A stretch of DNA of 7,335 nucleotides. Origin: an uncultured Clostridia bacterium (GTDB lineage Bacteria; Bacillota; Clostridia; Oscillospirales; Ruminococcaceae). The notes below the pieces were generated by a model. It was not told where the DNA came from. It saw only the letters and a list, made by a program, of their open reading frames with translations, and made no database searches. This document shows, one piece after another, positions 1-6,748 of this stretch (the stretch's first letter is position 1; each line of letters starts with the position of its first letter). The stretch is taken from assembly GCA_947385505.1 (NCBI GenBank), contig CANDLP010000113.1, forward strand, positions 1 to 7,335, given 5' to 3'. Both the position numbers and the translations under genes were made by a program.

Positions 1-515
1 TTAACGCTCAGAATAGTCTTGGTGCGGGCGCGCTCGGCGTCACATACTGTCTTAGCGTAAATTACGGTGATATCGGCGTCCGTCCTCTCATGACACTCCA
101 ATACTTTTCTAAGGTCGATATTGGCGATAACGTCGGTATCGCTTATAAGAACATATTCCGCATCATTGTGACGTATAAAATCAAGAACGCCGGCAAGAGC
201 TTCAAGTCTGCCTCTGTAAAGCCCTCCATTTATATGACCGTAAGGAGGAAGAATATGAAGTCCTCCCGTTTTTCTGGAAAGATCCCATTCCGCGCCGGAA
301 CCGATATGGTCGATAAGAGACTGATAATTTGCCTTTGTTATAACGCCTACGGTATTTATACCGCTGTTGACCATATTTGAAAGTGTGAAGTCGATAAGTC
401 TGTATCTCGCGCCAAAGGGAACGCTTCCCATGGTGCGGAGCTTAGTAAGGTCAGAAATTGTGCTGTCATGCATATTGGCAAAGATCAAGCCCAGCACGTT
501 AGACATATTAGCCAT
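1..515 (-). CDS. glgD: GlgD, ADP-glucose pyrophosphorylase regulatory-type subunit (N-terminal 171 codons, cut by left edge)
   Basis: Partial gene: ATG at 515, open without a stop to base 3 (two further bases remain). The product resembles the nucleotidyltransferase domain of GlgC: RYRLIDFTLSNMVNSGI (about residues 37-53) matches [17 protein letters not shown] of the neighbouring GlgC, followed by GSGAEWDLSRKTGGLHILPP (72-91). It differs where GlgC is catalytic. The GGxGxRL nucleotide loop is replaced by ANMHDSTISDL (13-23), and the GTANA substrate motif reads GRLEA (102-106). The Asp equivalent to GlgC D130 remains as D128 in SDTDVI. This is the known pattern of GlgD, which pairs with GlgC in Gram-positive bacteria and tunes the heterotetramer that makes ADP-glucose for glycogen. 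The start is supported by AGAAAGGAA (525-533) ending 9 bp upstream. It follows glgC by 53 bp with no terminator and is probably the third gene of the operon. The left-handed beta-helix domain would lie outside the window. Confidence 0.93.
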   Translation of the reverse strand, partial: MANMSNVLGLIFANMHDSTISDLTKLRTMGSVPFGARYRLIDFTLSNMVNSGINTVGVITKANYQSLIDHIGSGAEWDLSRKTGGLHILPPYGHINGGLYRGRLEALAGVLDFIRHNDAEYVLISDTDVIANIDLRKVLECHERTDADITVIYAKTVCDAERARTKTILSV

Positions 516-568
516 AAAATTCAATTCCTTTCTGTTTCTGTTATAAAAATTATGATCGTCAGTGCCGG

Positions 569-1774
569 TCAGACAGATTCGGAGATCATCGCTTTTGCTT
601 TAACCTCGGCGTTGTCGCTTATATTTACTTTATGTCCGACAACCGCCACGCCCCACTTGTCTTTGTCTATAGTGGTCTCCGGACGTTCGCCTATATGAGA
701 GCCTTCGCCTATTACACAGTCCTCTCCGACTATGGAATACTCGATAACGGCGTCTTTTTTGATAACGGTGTTGGGCATTATGATACTGTCGCGCACCACC
801 GCTCCTTCTTCAACCGTAACTCCGGAGAACAGAATCGAAAAGTCAACGGTACCGTAAATATTGCAGCCTTCGGCAACCATAGAGTTTTCGATCTTACTGT
901 TGGGTCCCGCGTAATGGGGAGGCATAACGGGGTTTCTGGAATATATTTTCCAGTTGTTGTCATAGAGGTTAAGGGGAACGTTTGGGTCAAGACAGTCCAT
1001 ATTGGCTTCCCAGAGACTGTCGATGGTGCCTACGTCCTTCCAGTAATGGGAGAAGTGATAAGCTACCATTTTGCACTTATCGGCAAGCATATCGGGAATT
1101 ATATTTTTTCCGAAATCCTTTGTAGCGTTTTCGTCTTTTTCATTGGCTATAAGATACTGTTTGAGCACCTTCCAACTGAAAATATATACACCCATCGAAG
1201 CTAAGTTGGATTTAGGCTCCTTCGGCTTTTCCGCAAATTCGGTTATAACGTCGTTTTCATCTACCGACATGATTCCGAAGCGGCTCGCTTCTTCCCAAGG
1301 CACTTCAAGAACGGCGATTGTCGCGTCGGCGTTGTGCTTTTTATGGAAATCCAGCATTTCGCTGTAATCCATTTTATATATATGGTCGCCCGAAAGAATG
1401 GCCACATATTCAGGATTGTAGCGATCTACAAAGCTCATATTCTGATAAATGGCGTTGGCGGTACCGGCGTACCAGCTTTTTCCCGAAGCGGTTTCATAGG
1501 GAGGAAGCACATGAACTCCGCCATGAGTGCGGTTAAGATCCCAAGGCTGACCGTTGCCTATATATTCGCTTAAAACAAGGGGCTGATACTGCGTAAGAAC
1601 ACCGACTGTGTCGATTCCCGAATTTATGCAGTTGGAAAGGGGGAAGTCAATTATTCTGTACTTACCGCCGTAAGGAACAGCGGGCTTTGCCATATCCTGA
1701 GTCAAAGCGTACAGTCTGCTTCCCTGTCCGCCCGCCAAAAGCATGGCAACGATTTCTTTTTTTACATGGTTCAT
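569..1774 (-). CDS. glgC: GlgC, glucose-1-phosphate adenylyltransferase (ADP-glucose pyrophosphorylase catalytic subunit)
   Basis: Makes ADP-glucose and pyrophosphate from ATP and glucose-1-phosphate, the committed step of bacterial glycogen synthesis, in the cytoplasm. The protein has 401 residues, close to the usual 380-430. Visible motifs, in order: nucleotide loop [10 protein letters not shown] (12-21), [20 protein letters not shown] (29-48), [12 protein letters not shown] (101-112), [10 protein letters not shown] (128-137) with D130 equivalent to the catalytic Asp of E. coli GlgC (D142), FAEKP (180-184) with K183 equivalent to the glucose-1-phosphate-binding Lys (K195), and YWKDVGT (244-250) with D247. 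From about residue 290 come hexapeptide repeats of a left-handed beta-helix ([35 protein letters not shown]), which carries allosteric and subunit contacts. The start at 1774 has a strong GGAGG (1782-1786) 7 bp upstream. It sits 44 bp after glgB and 53 bp before glgD, so probably co-transcribed. No essential residue appears lost. Confidence 0.97.
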   Translation of the reverse strand: MNHVKKEIVAMLLAGGQGSRLYALTQDMAKPAVPYGGKYRIIDFPLSNCINSGIDTVGVLTQYQPLVLSEYIGNGQPWDLNRTHGGVHVLPPYETASGKSWYAGTANAIYQNMSFVDRYNPEYVAILSGDHIYKMDYSEMLDFHKKHNADATIAVLEVPWEEASRFGIMSVDENDVITEFAEKPKEPKSNLASMGVYIFSWKVLKQYLIANEKDENATKDFGKNIIPDMLADKCKMVAYHFSHYWKDVGTIDSLWEANMDCLDPNVPLNLYDNNWKIYSRNPVMPPHYAGPNSKIENSMVAEGCNIYGTVDFSILFSGVTVEEGAVVRDSIIMPNTVIKKDAVIEYSIVGEDCVIGEGSHIGERPETTIDKDKWGVAVVGHKVNISDNAEVKAKAMISESV

Positions 1775-1818
1775 AATTTTGCCTCCATATATTTTTTGTT
1801 TATTCGAATCAGTTTTAA

Positions 1819-3903
1819 TTATATTTTTGATTTAGGTGATTTTTTTACAGGTTTGGCGGTTTTCTTTGCCGGAGTTTTTGTCTTAGCGGGTTTATCCGAA
1901 GAAGCTTTTTTTGCGACAGCGGTTTCTTTTACAGCGCCCGTTTTTTTAGCGGCGGTTTTTTTCTTTTTTTCCTCTTCTTTTTTCAGATCGTCTTCAGGTG
2001 TGCGGATATTCTTCGCTTTAAAGAACATGGCGGACATGGGCGCGATCTTAACGGTTAGAGAATAGGGCTCGCCGTGCATAGGCTCGTTTCGGGACGCAAC
2101 GGTTCCGTTAAAGGCTCCCCCACCTCCGTATTCCGGACTTTCCGTTGTGAATATTTCTTCATAATCTGCATAGAAAGGAACGCCAAAACTGTATTCCTCA
2201 TGATAATTGGGCTGGAAATTACATACTACCACTAACTCATTACCGCTTCTGTCAAAACGGCGGAACACAATAACAGAATTAGAGTTGTCATCGCTGCTTA
2301 TCCACTTAAATCCGCTCCAATCGCTGTCAGCTTCCCAAAGCTCTTTATGTTCGCTGTAAAATCTGTTAAGCTCTTCAACAAAATGCTGATGCTTCTTATG
2401 CTCGTCAAATTCAAGCACGTCCCAGTCAAGCCCCGTTTTATAGTTCCACTCTTTGAACTGAGCAAATTCCTGACCCATGAACATAAGCTTCTTTCCAGGA
2501 TGAGCGGTCATATATGAAAGGAAAGTTCTGAGCGAGGCAAACCTCTTGTCACGGGGACCGCTCATCTTATCCAGCATAGAGCATTTTCCGTACACTACCT
2601 CATCATGTGATATCGGAAGGATAAAATTCTCGGAAAAGGCATAGTAGAAAGAGAAAGTAAGCATATTGTGATGATATGGACGATATTCGGGATTCATCGA
2701 CATATATGCGATCATATCGTTCATCCATCCCATGTTCCATTTAAAGTTAAATCCCAGTCCGCCCACGTCGGCAGGCTTTGTTACCATTGGCCAGGCGGTG
2801 GATTCTTCGGCAATCATAAGTATGTTTTCGTGTTTTCCGAACAATGCCGTATTAAGCTTCTGCAAAAAGGCTATCGCTTCAAGGTTTTCGTTTCCGCCTC
2901 TTATATTTCTCTGCCATTGTCCGTCTTTGCGGTCATAGTCTAAGTAAAGCATGGAAGCCACTGCGTCTACGCGCAGTCCGTCCAGATGATATTTATCCAG
3001 CCAATAGTTGGCGTTGGAAATAAGGAAACTCTGCACTTCCGGCTTGCCCCAGTCGAATACTCTTGTTCCCCAATTAAGGTGTTCCCTCTTTAAAGGCTCC
3101 GCATATTCATAGCAGTAACTGCCGTCAAATTCGTACAGACCCGCCGCGTCCTTTGGAAAATGAGCGGGAACCCAGTCAAGGATAAGCCCTATTTCGTTTT
3201 GGTGACAATAATCCACAAATTCCATAAAGTCATGGGGAGTGCCAAAGCGTGACGTTGGAGCGTAATATCCTATCTGCTGATATCCCCAGGAGCCGTCAAA
3301 AGGAAATTCTGCAACAGGCATTATCTCAATATGTGTGTAACCCATTTTTTTTACATACGGAATAAGCTTTTTGGCAAGCTCCATATAATTAAACAACTCG
3401 TCCTCGTTGCTTTTGTTCATCCATGAGTTAAGGTGCATTTCATAAATATTTATAGCCGAATCGTATATGTTCTTTGAAGCGCGGTCCTTGAACCATTTCT
3501 CATCGTTCCACTTAAATCCGTCTATATCATATATTTTTGTTGCGGTATTGGGTCTGGTCTCCATATGATAGCCGTACGGGTCAGCTTTAAGTTTGATCTG
3601 CCCCTGTGAACTTTCGATACTGTATTTGTAAATATCGTATCTTTTCAAGTCCGGAATAAACAGTTCCCACACGCTTCCATCCGTGCTGACGCGCTGCATG
3701 CGGTTTTGAAATCTATCCCAGTGGTTAAAATCTCCTACTACGCTGACCGAGTTTGCATGAGGTGCCCACACACGGAATACTACTCCTTTTTTTCCGTCCT
3801 GTTCACAAAAGTGGGAACCAAAGAACTCGTAGGCTTCGGTAGCGCTTCCTTCGTGGAAAAAGTGCAGAGCCACTTCATAATCTCTGTTGTTTTTAATTGC
3901 CAT
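1819..3903 (-). CDS. glgB: GlgB, 1,4-alpha-glucan (glycogen) branching enzyme with lysine-rich C-terminal tail
   Basis: Cuts an alpha-1,4-glucan chain and rejoins it by an alpha-1,6 bond, making glycogen branches (GH13 family). The 694-residue protein has an N-terminal beta-sandwich (CBM48-type, about 40-125: [20 protein letters not shown]), a catalytic TIM barrel (about 150-520) and a C-terminal beta domain (about 535-630). GH13 residues are all present: D313 nucleophile in GLRVDAV, E366 acid/base in MIAEES, and H433-D434 in [22 protein letters not shown] (193-209) is typical of the family. I place the start at ATG 3903, because AGAAAGG (3913-3919) lies 9 bp upstream; an in-frame TTG at 3912 directly abuts that site and would leave no spacing. 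The oddity is an extra tail from about residue 632, with 21 Lys among the last 54 residues, not part of the usual enzyme. First gene of a glgB-glgC-glgD operon, behind its own promoter at 3996-4024. Confidence 0.97.
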   Translation of the reverse strand: MAIKNNRDYEVALHFFHEGSATEAYEFFGSHFCEQDGKKGVVFRVWAPHANSVSVVGDFNHWDRFQNRMQRVSTDGSVWELFIPDLKRYDIYKYSIESSQGQIKLKADPYGYHMETRPNTATKIYDIDGFKWNDEKWFKDRASKNIYDSAINIYEMHLNSWMNKSNEDELFNYMELAKKLIPYVKKMGYTHIEIMPVAEFPFDGSWGYQQIGYYAPTSRFGTPHDFMEFVDYCHQNEIGLILDWVPAHFPKDAAGLYEFDGSYCYEYAEPLKREHLNWGTRVFDWGKPEVQSFLISNANYWLDKYHLDGLRVDAVASMLYLDYDRKDGQWQRNIRGGNENLEAIAFLQKLNTALFGKHENILMIAEESTAWPMVTKPADVGGLGFNFKWNMGWMNDMIAYMSMNPEYRPYHHNMLTFSFYYAFSENFILPISHDEVVYGKCSMLDKMSGPRDKRFASLRTFLSYMTAHPGKKLMFMGQEFAQFKEWNYKTGLDWDVLEFDEHKKHQHFVEELNRFYSEHKELWEADSDWSGFKWISSDDNSNSVIVFRRFDRSGNELVVVCNFQPNYHEEYSFGVPFYADYEEIFTTESPEYGGGGAFNGTVASRNEPMHGEPYSLTVKIAPMSAMFFKAKNIRTPEDDLKKEEEKKKKTAAKKTGAVKETAVAKKASSDKPAKTKTPAKKTAKPVKKSPKSKI
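1822..1983 (-). other. Lysine/alanine/proline-rich tail of GlgB (residues 641-694), low complexity
   Basis: After the C-terminal beta domain ends in SAMFFKAK, the reading frame continues with an acidic-basic linker ([15 protein letters not shown]) and then a tail of K, A, T and P with PAK/AKK-type repeats ([32 protein letters not shown]). There are 21 Lys and no Arg or aromatic residue in 54 positions, so it is predicted to be disordered and strongly positive. It is encoded in frame without a break. Such tails resemble histone H1-like or polyanion-binding tails; what this one binds is not evident from the sequence. The A-rich DNA contains the heptamer A AAA AAG in the zero frame at 1963-1969. 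Confidence 0.85.
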
Positions 3904-3912
3904 GGAAACCAA

Positions 3913-3919
3913 CCTTTCT
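3913..3919 (-). promoter_or_regulatory. Ribosome binding site deciding the glgB start
   Basis: Reads AGAAAGG on the minus strand. It lies 9 bp upstream of ATG 3903 and immediately abuts TTG 3912. The normal 5-10 bp spacing therefore favours ATG 3903 over the in-frame TTG. Confidence 0.75.
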
Positions 3920-3973
3920 TTTTTGTTCTTGTCAAAATCAAATAAAAATCAGTTGCGCAAAGTTAGCCTTTTT

Positions 3974-3987
3974 GGTAATTTTTTACC
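3974..3987 (-). repeat. Short hairpin at the predicted 5' end of the glgB transcript
   Basis: Minus strand reads GGTAA-AAAA-TTACC, a perfect 5-bp stem with a 4-base loop. If transcription starts at about 3989, the hairpin spans roughly +3 to +16 of an 86-nt leader. A stem this close to the 5' end could stabilise the mRNA against 5' decay. No T-tract follows, so it is not a terminator. Confidence 0.45.
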
Positions 3988-3988
3988 T

Positions 3989-4008
3989 TGTGTTGATTGT
4001 ACCACACA
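3989..4008. promoter_or_regulatory. Imperfect dyad over the glgB -10 box (candidate operator)
   Basis: Minus strand TGTGTG-N8-AACACA, with five of six arm positions complementary, centred on the TACAAT -10 element. A repressor here would block promoter opening. It does not match the operator consensuses I know well (CcpA cre, Rex), and a short imperfect dyad in AT-rich DNA can occur by chance. Confidence 0.25.
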
Positions 4009-4024
4009 TTTAAAAGAAATTCAA
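3996..4024 (-). promoter_or_regulatory. Sigma-A type promoter for the glgB-glgC-glgD operon
   Basis: On the minus strand, -35 TTGAAT (4024-4019), a 17-bp spacer, then -10 TACAAT (4001-3996) preceded by TGG, which gives the extended -10 motif TGnTAnnnT. The hexamers match the vegetative consensus at 4/6 and 5/6. The predicted start is an A at about 3989, giving an 86-nt leader to ATG 3903. It is the best promoter match I saw in the window. Its vegetative type suggests the glg genes can be transcribed independently of spoIIE. Confidence 0.72.
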
Positions 4025-4155
4025 GTACTTTGTTAAATCTTTATTAAATTTGTCTTTTTTAAACGTTCACTTTTGTGTAGATTTACAACGATAATTATGA
4101 ATATGAACATCAGCCTGCCGAAAAATACTTCAAGGAACATTTTTTCAACAAGCTG

Positions 4156-4172
4156 ATAACATTTTTTGTTAT
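4156..4172. repeat. A/T-rich hairpin overlapping the spoIIE stop codon
   Basis: Minus strand ATAACA-AAAAA-TGTTAT: a perfect 6-bp stem with a 5-base loop, including the TAA stop at 4171-4169. The stem is almost all A-T and is not followed by a T-tract on the minus strand, so it is a poor terminator for spoIIE. On the plus strand a T-run does follow, but no plus-strand gene precedes it. No better terminator is visible between spoIIE and the glgB promoter. Confidence 0.3.
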
Positions 4173-6418
4173 TTTTTCAATTGAAGCGCAACAATGGAAA
4201 TATCATCCTCCCTTCCCTTTTCACAGTTGAATCTTGCGGCGCCTGCCACGGTCTTAACAAGCTCTTCCATATTACCGCAGCTTTCTTTCATAAACGCCTG
4301 TTCAAGCCATTGCTCGGACAGATCGGCGCCGTCGGTGGTCATAATTATAACATCGTCTTCCTCGGCGGTAAAGCTTTGCGCCGACATAGTAAGGCTTCCG
4401 CTTACGCCTACGGGAAGTCCGCTTCCTTTTATTCTGGTAACTTTTTTGCCGCTGCGAACAAAAGTATCGGCTCCGCCCGCCTTGTAAATGGTCGTTTTTC
4501 CGGTATAAAGATCCACCTGACATACGTCAAGGGTAGCAAAGCTTTCATCGGACGATTTTACCATAATTGCAGTATTAAGCATTTCAATAGAAGCTTCGAC
4601 TCCCACTCCGCTTTCAAGAAATTTGGTCAAAAGACCGCATGCGAACGCGCTGTCTATTCTTGCCCTTGTTCCGCTGCCCATTCCGTCGGATATTATGCTG
4701 TAATAGTTCCCTTTTCCGTCAACACAGGCGGTCACAAAATCGCCGTTGGCGTTTTCCTTTTTTCGGCTGTACTGACAAACGGCGGATTTGACGCCGTATT
4801 CCGCTCTTTGAAAAGCCGTAATCCTAACCCTTTTCCCGAATTCAAGCACGCATGGAAGATCAAATTCCTTTTGAAGCAGCTCTATCAGCATATCCCCCAG
4901 TTCTTCGGCAGTACAGGCCAATTCCCCTTCACCGTAAGCTTCGATAATCATATTTCCGTCCAACGTTTTAACCGCCGCTTTTGGAGACACAAGTCCGCAT
5001 CTTTCCAGAAGGCGGCTTACTTTAAGGGAAGCCTCGGTGCTGTAAGACACCTCTTTTCCGAACTCCTCCGCTATGGAATTAAAAAGTCTTTCCGTATTGT
5101 CAAGCTGTTTTGTAAGAACGTTTCTCATTTCCTTTACACGTCTGTTCATCTGTCCTACCGATACAAAATCGTCGTATTTTTTGTTAAGACACTCACAAAG
5201 CTGTTCCTTTCTTGTGCATCGCCCCGAAACAGTTCCGGTAAAATCGTCAGGCGTAAGCTTTTCACCGCGGCGCAGAACTTTAATAAACCCGTTCATCATT
5301 CTCACTGAGTCATTATATTCCTCTCCCCAGCACTTCATGTTGAAACGACAGTTTTTACATATTTTATCGCAGGCCGAATTGTATATATCGGAAAAATCGT
5401 TATTAGCCGTGCTGTCCAAAGTCTCGGCAGTTTTTTCCACAGCATAGCGCAGTTCGCCCACAGTGCTGCCCACCAATTCAAGCCTTCCCGCGAAAACCTC
5501 GGCGGATAAGCCGTCGGAAAAAGCAGATATCCGCGGCTTTATTTTAGTCATAATTTTATTTAAAGGCAGCGCCATAAAAATAACGGAAGCCACCAGCATA
5601 TCTGCAATAAATGAAAGCATTGTCCGGTCCATGCCCAACAATCCGCCCAAAGTGGCGGAAGCCAGCAAAAAAGACGCAGACATAGGCACTCTTCCTTTTG
5701 AAGCGGTTAAAGCCGCTGCAAGGGTTCCAACGGAAAAAGCAAGGGCGGCATAGGCGAAAGTTCCCCGTCCTATCGCCATTCCCACAGCGCAAAGCACTCC
5801 TACCGCCGCTCCTCCGCTCAAACGGAAACGGTACGCGGCCGCAAGAGCAATTGCTCCCGAAATAATCTCACCGAAATTAAATATGCCGAAGGAAAGATCC
5901 GTAAATGACGCAATAATAAAAATCAACGTGACGCCGGCTGGCAGCAGCTCCGCATTTTTTCCCGAAAACAGCTTTTCACCCTTTTTAAGCTTTTCGGCCA
6001 TACCCAGAAAAGTATAACAGGATATCGCCGCGATAAGTCCGAATGCAAAGGAAAGAAAAATATCTGAAGCGCCCCCGGCGGTAATTATATTTGTTAAAAG
6101 CGCCGCCGCACCCGCCAGACCTCCGCTTACAAGCCTGCCCACAATTCCTTTGGGCCTTACAAAAAATATCCTCAGCACACAAATTGCCGCGCCCGCCGCT
6201 ATAGTAGGCAGCGCTGCTACAAAATCACCCCTTAAAAGATAACCCATTGCCGTTCCGGCAAAGGCGGACAAGCAGTCCGTTCCGTTCATACAGCTTATGA
6301 ACACTATACCGAAGGGAGATATTTTTCCCATAAGCGAAGCTAAGGCCATTCCGAAGCCGCAGAAAATTATCAGCGGATATTTAAAATAATTTGGCTTTGT
6401 AAAAGGCTCTTTTTCCAT
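4169..6418 (-). CDS. spoIIE: SpoIIE, stage II sporulation protein E (membrane PP2C-type serine phosphatase)
   Basis: Dephosphorylates the anti-anti-sigma factor SpoIIAA, releasing sigma F in the forespore, and acts at the polar septum through FtsZ. This 749-residue protein keeps the full family architecture, somewhat shorter than B. subtilis SpoIIE (about 827). Residues 13-290 form about ten hydrophobic membrane segments (for example 14-30, 66-87, 94-113, 118-140, 158-180, 220-238, 268-288). The middle region holds the family's cysteine cluster, C350-X3-C354-X2-C357-X5-C363-W. The PP2C domain (about 545-749) shows ISDGMGSG (576-583, metal Asp D578), ESFATLD (625-631), VDLYTGK (635-641), TTDGA (694-698, D696) and REDDIS (736-741, D738/D739). 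The ATG at 6418 has AGGAAAGGA (6427-6435) 8 bp upstream. I found no confident promoter or Spo0A box. Downstream is glgB rather than the tilS-like gene often found next to spoIIE. Confidence 0.96.
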   Translation of the reverse strand: MEKEPFTKPNYFKYPLIIFCGFGMALASLMGKISPFGIVFISCMNGTDCLSAFAGTAMGYLLRGDFVAALPTIAAGAAICVLRIFFVRPKGIVGRLVSGGLAGAAALLTNIITAGGASDIFLSFAFGLIAAISCYTFLGMAEKLKKGEKLFSGKNAELLPAGVTLIFIIASFTDLSFGIFNFGEIISGAIALAAAYRFRLSGGAAVGVLCAVGMAIGRGTFAYAALAFSVGTLAAALTASKGRVPMSASFLLASATLGGLLGMDRTMLSFIADMLVASVIFMALPLNKIMTKIKPRISAFSDGLSAEVFAGRLELVGSTVGELRYAVEKTAETLDSTANNDFSDIYNSACDKICKNCRFNMKCWGEEYNDSVRMMNGFIKVLRRGEKLTPDDFTGTVSGRCTRKEQLCECLNKKYDDFVSVGQMNRRVKEMRNVLTKQLDNTERLFNSIAEEFGKEVSYSTEASLKVSRLLERCGLVSPKAAVKTLDGNMIIEAYGEGELACTAEELGDMLIELLQKEFDLPCVLEFGKRVRITAFQRAEYGVKSAVCQYSRKKENANGDFVTACVDGKGNYYSIISDGMGSGTRARIDSAFACGLLTKFLESGVGVEASIEMLNTAIMVKSSDESFATLDVCQVDLYTGKTTIYKAGGADTFVRSGKKVTRIKGSGLPVGVSGSLTMSAQSFTAEEDDVIIMTTDGADLSEQWLEQAFMKESCGNMEELVKTVAGAARFNCEKGREDDISIVALQLKK

Positions 6419-6467
6419 TTCAACATTCCTTTCCTTTTGAAGACCGTTTTGAAAAATACAACGTTGT

Positions 6468-6561
6468 TTCGGGGTACGGGAATAATATGAACAAGTCCGC
6501 TCCCTTGCGCTTGTTTCAGCGTTTGTTCACGTTACTTTACTTTATTAATCCATGCCCCGAA
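6468..6561. repeat. Nested inverted repeats in the spoIIE upstream region
   Basis: The outer arms are TTCGGGG (6468-6474) and CCCCGAA (6555-6561). On the plus strand they extend inward through one G-T wobble and one A-T pair to 9 pairs. The inner arms are TGAACAA (6488-6494) and TTGTTCA (6523-6529), with 28 bp between them; a further near-copy, CTTGTTTCA, lies inside at about 6510-6518. The arms are in nested order, so one RNA could fold both, or the inner copies could be protein-binding half-sites. Function unknown. Confidence 0.4.
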
Positions 6562-6681
6562 CCGCTGCTTTTTTATTTTACTACTTTTATAAGGAAAAAA
6601 ATGCCGAAAAACGTTACCGATAAAGAGATTATTACAATACAAGAAAAAAACAAAAGATTTTGGCGCTTTTTTTGGCTTCTT

Positions 6682-6725
6682 TAACAACAAAAAGCGCGCT
6701 GCGAAAAAATCCGAAGCACGCTTTT
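6682..6725 (-). terminator. Rho-independent terminator of the mrp transcription unit
   Basis: Minus strand AAAAGCGTGC (6725-6716), a 16-base loop, then GCGCGCTTTT (6699-6690): a 10-bp stem with one G-U pair. It is followed by TGTTGTT, making the downstream tract TTTTTGTTGTT. It begins 23 bp after the mrp stop. A second, competing pairing is possible: the same 6689-6697 segment also matches GCGCTTTTT at 6663-6671. Confidence 0.7.
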
Positions 6726-6748
6726 CAGGTTTTAAAAAATTATGAAAA

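Larger units (their letters stand above)
6419..6748. other. 330-bp intergenic region between mrp and spoIIE, no supported gene
   Basis: Holds the mrp terminator at its right end (6682-6725), AT-rich sequence in the middle, nested inverted repeats at 6468-6561, and the spoIIE ribosome binding site at 6427-6435. Short open frames exist on both strands, but their translations are low-complexity, rich in F, K and L, match no family I recognise, and lack convincing start signals. No tRNA, riboswitch or T-box motif (such as AGGGTGGWACCGCG) was seen. The spoIIE promoter must lie here or upstream, yet I see no pair of boxes good enough to annotate. Confidence 0.6.

Noticed and set aside
632..1204. 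Plus-strand open frame of 190 codons opposite glgC
   Set aside because: Antisense to the conserved GlgC coding region, with no domain resemblance and no supported start signal.
1766..2065. Plus-strand frame with a hydrophobic, phenylalanine-rich product opposite the glgB tail
   Set aside because: The apparent membrane protein is the reverse complement of the AAA/AAG- and GCx-rich lysine tail, which reads as Phe/Ala/Val; it is not independent evidence of a gene.
4166..5308. Long plus-strand open frame (380 codons) opposite the 3' half of spoIIE
   Set aside because: Entirely antisense to a gene with clear PP2C motifs. Its translation is rich in F, H, S and K, has no recognisable domain, and there is no ribosome binding site of note. 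It is a shadow of spoIIE codon usage.
6419..6660. Possible sigma-A boxes or Spo0A boxes for spoIIE
   Set aside because: TATTAT- and TAATAAT-like -10 candidates have no acceptable -35 at 16-18 bp, and no TGTCGAA-type box was found, so no promoter is annotated.
6487..6684. Plus-strand 65-codon frame in the mrp-spoIIE gap
   Set aside because: No good ribosome binding site, a composition reflecting AT-rich noncoding DNA, and overlap with the inverted repeats and the terminator.
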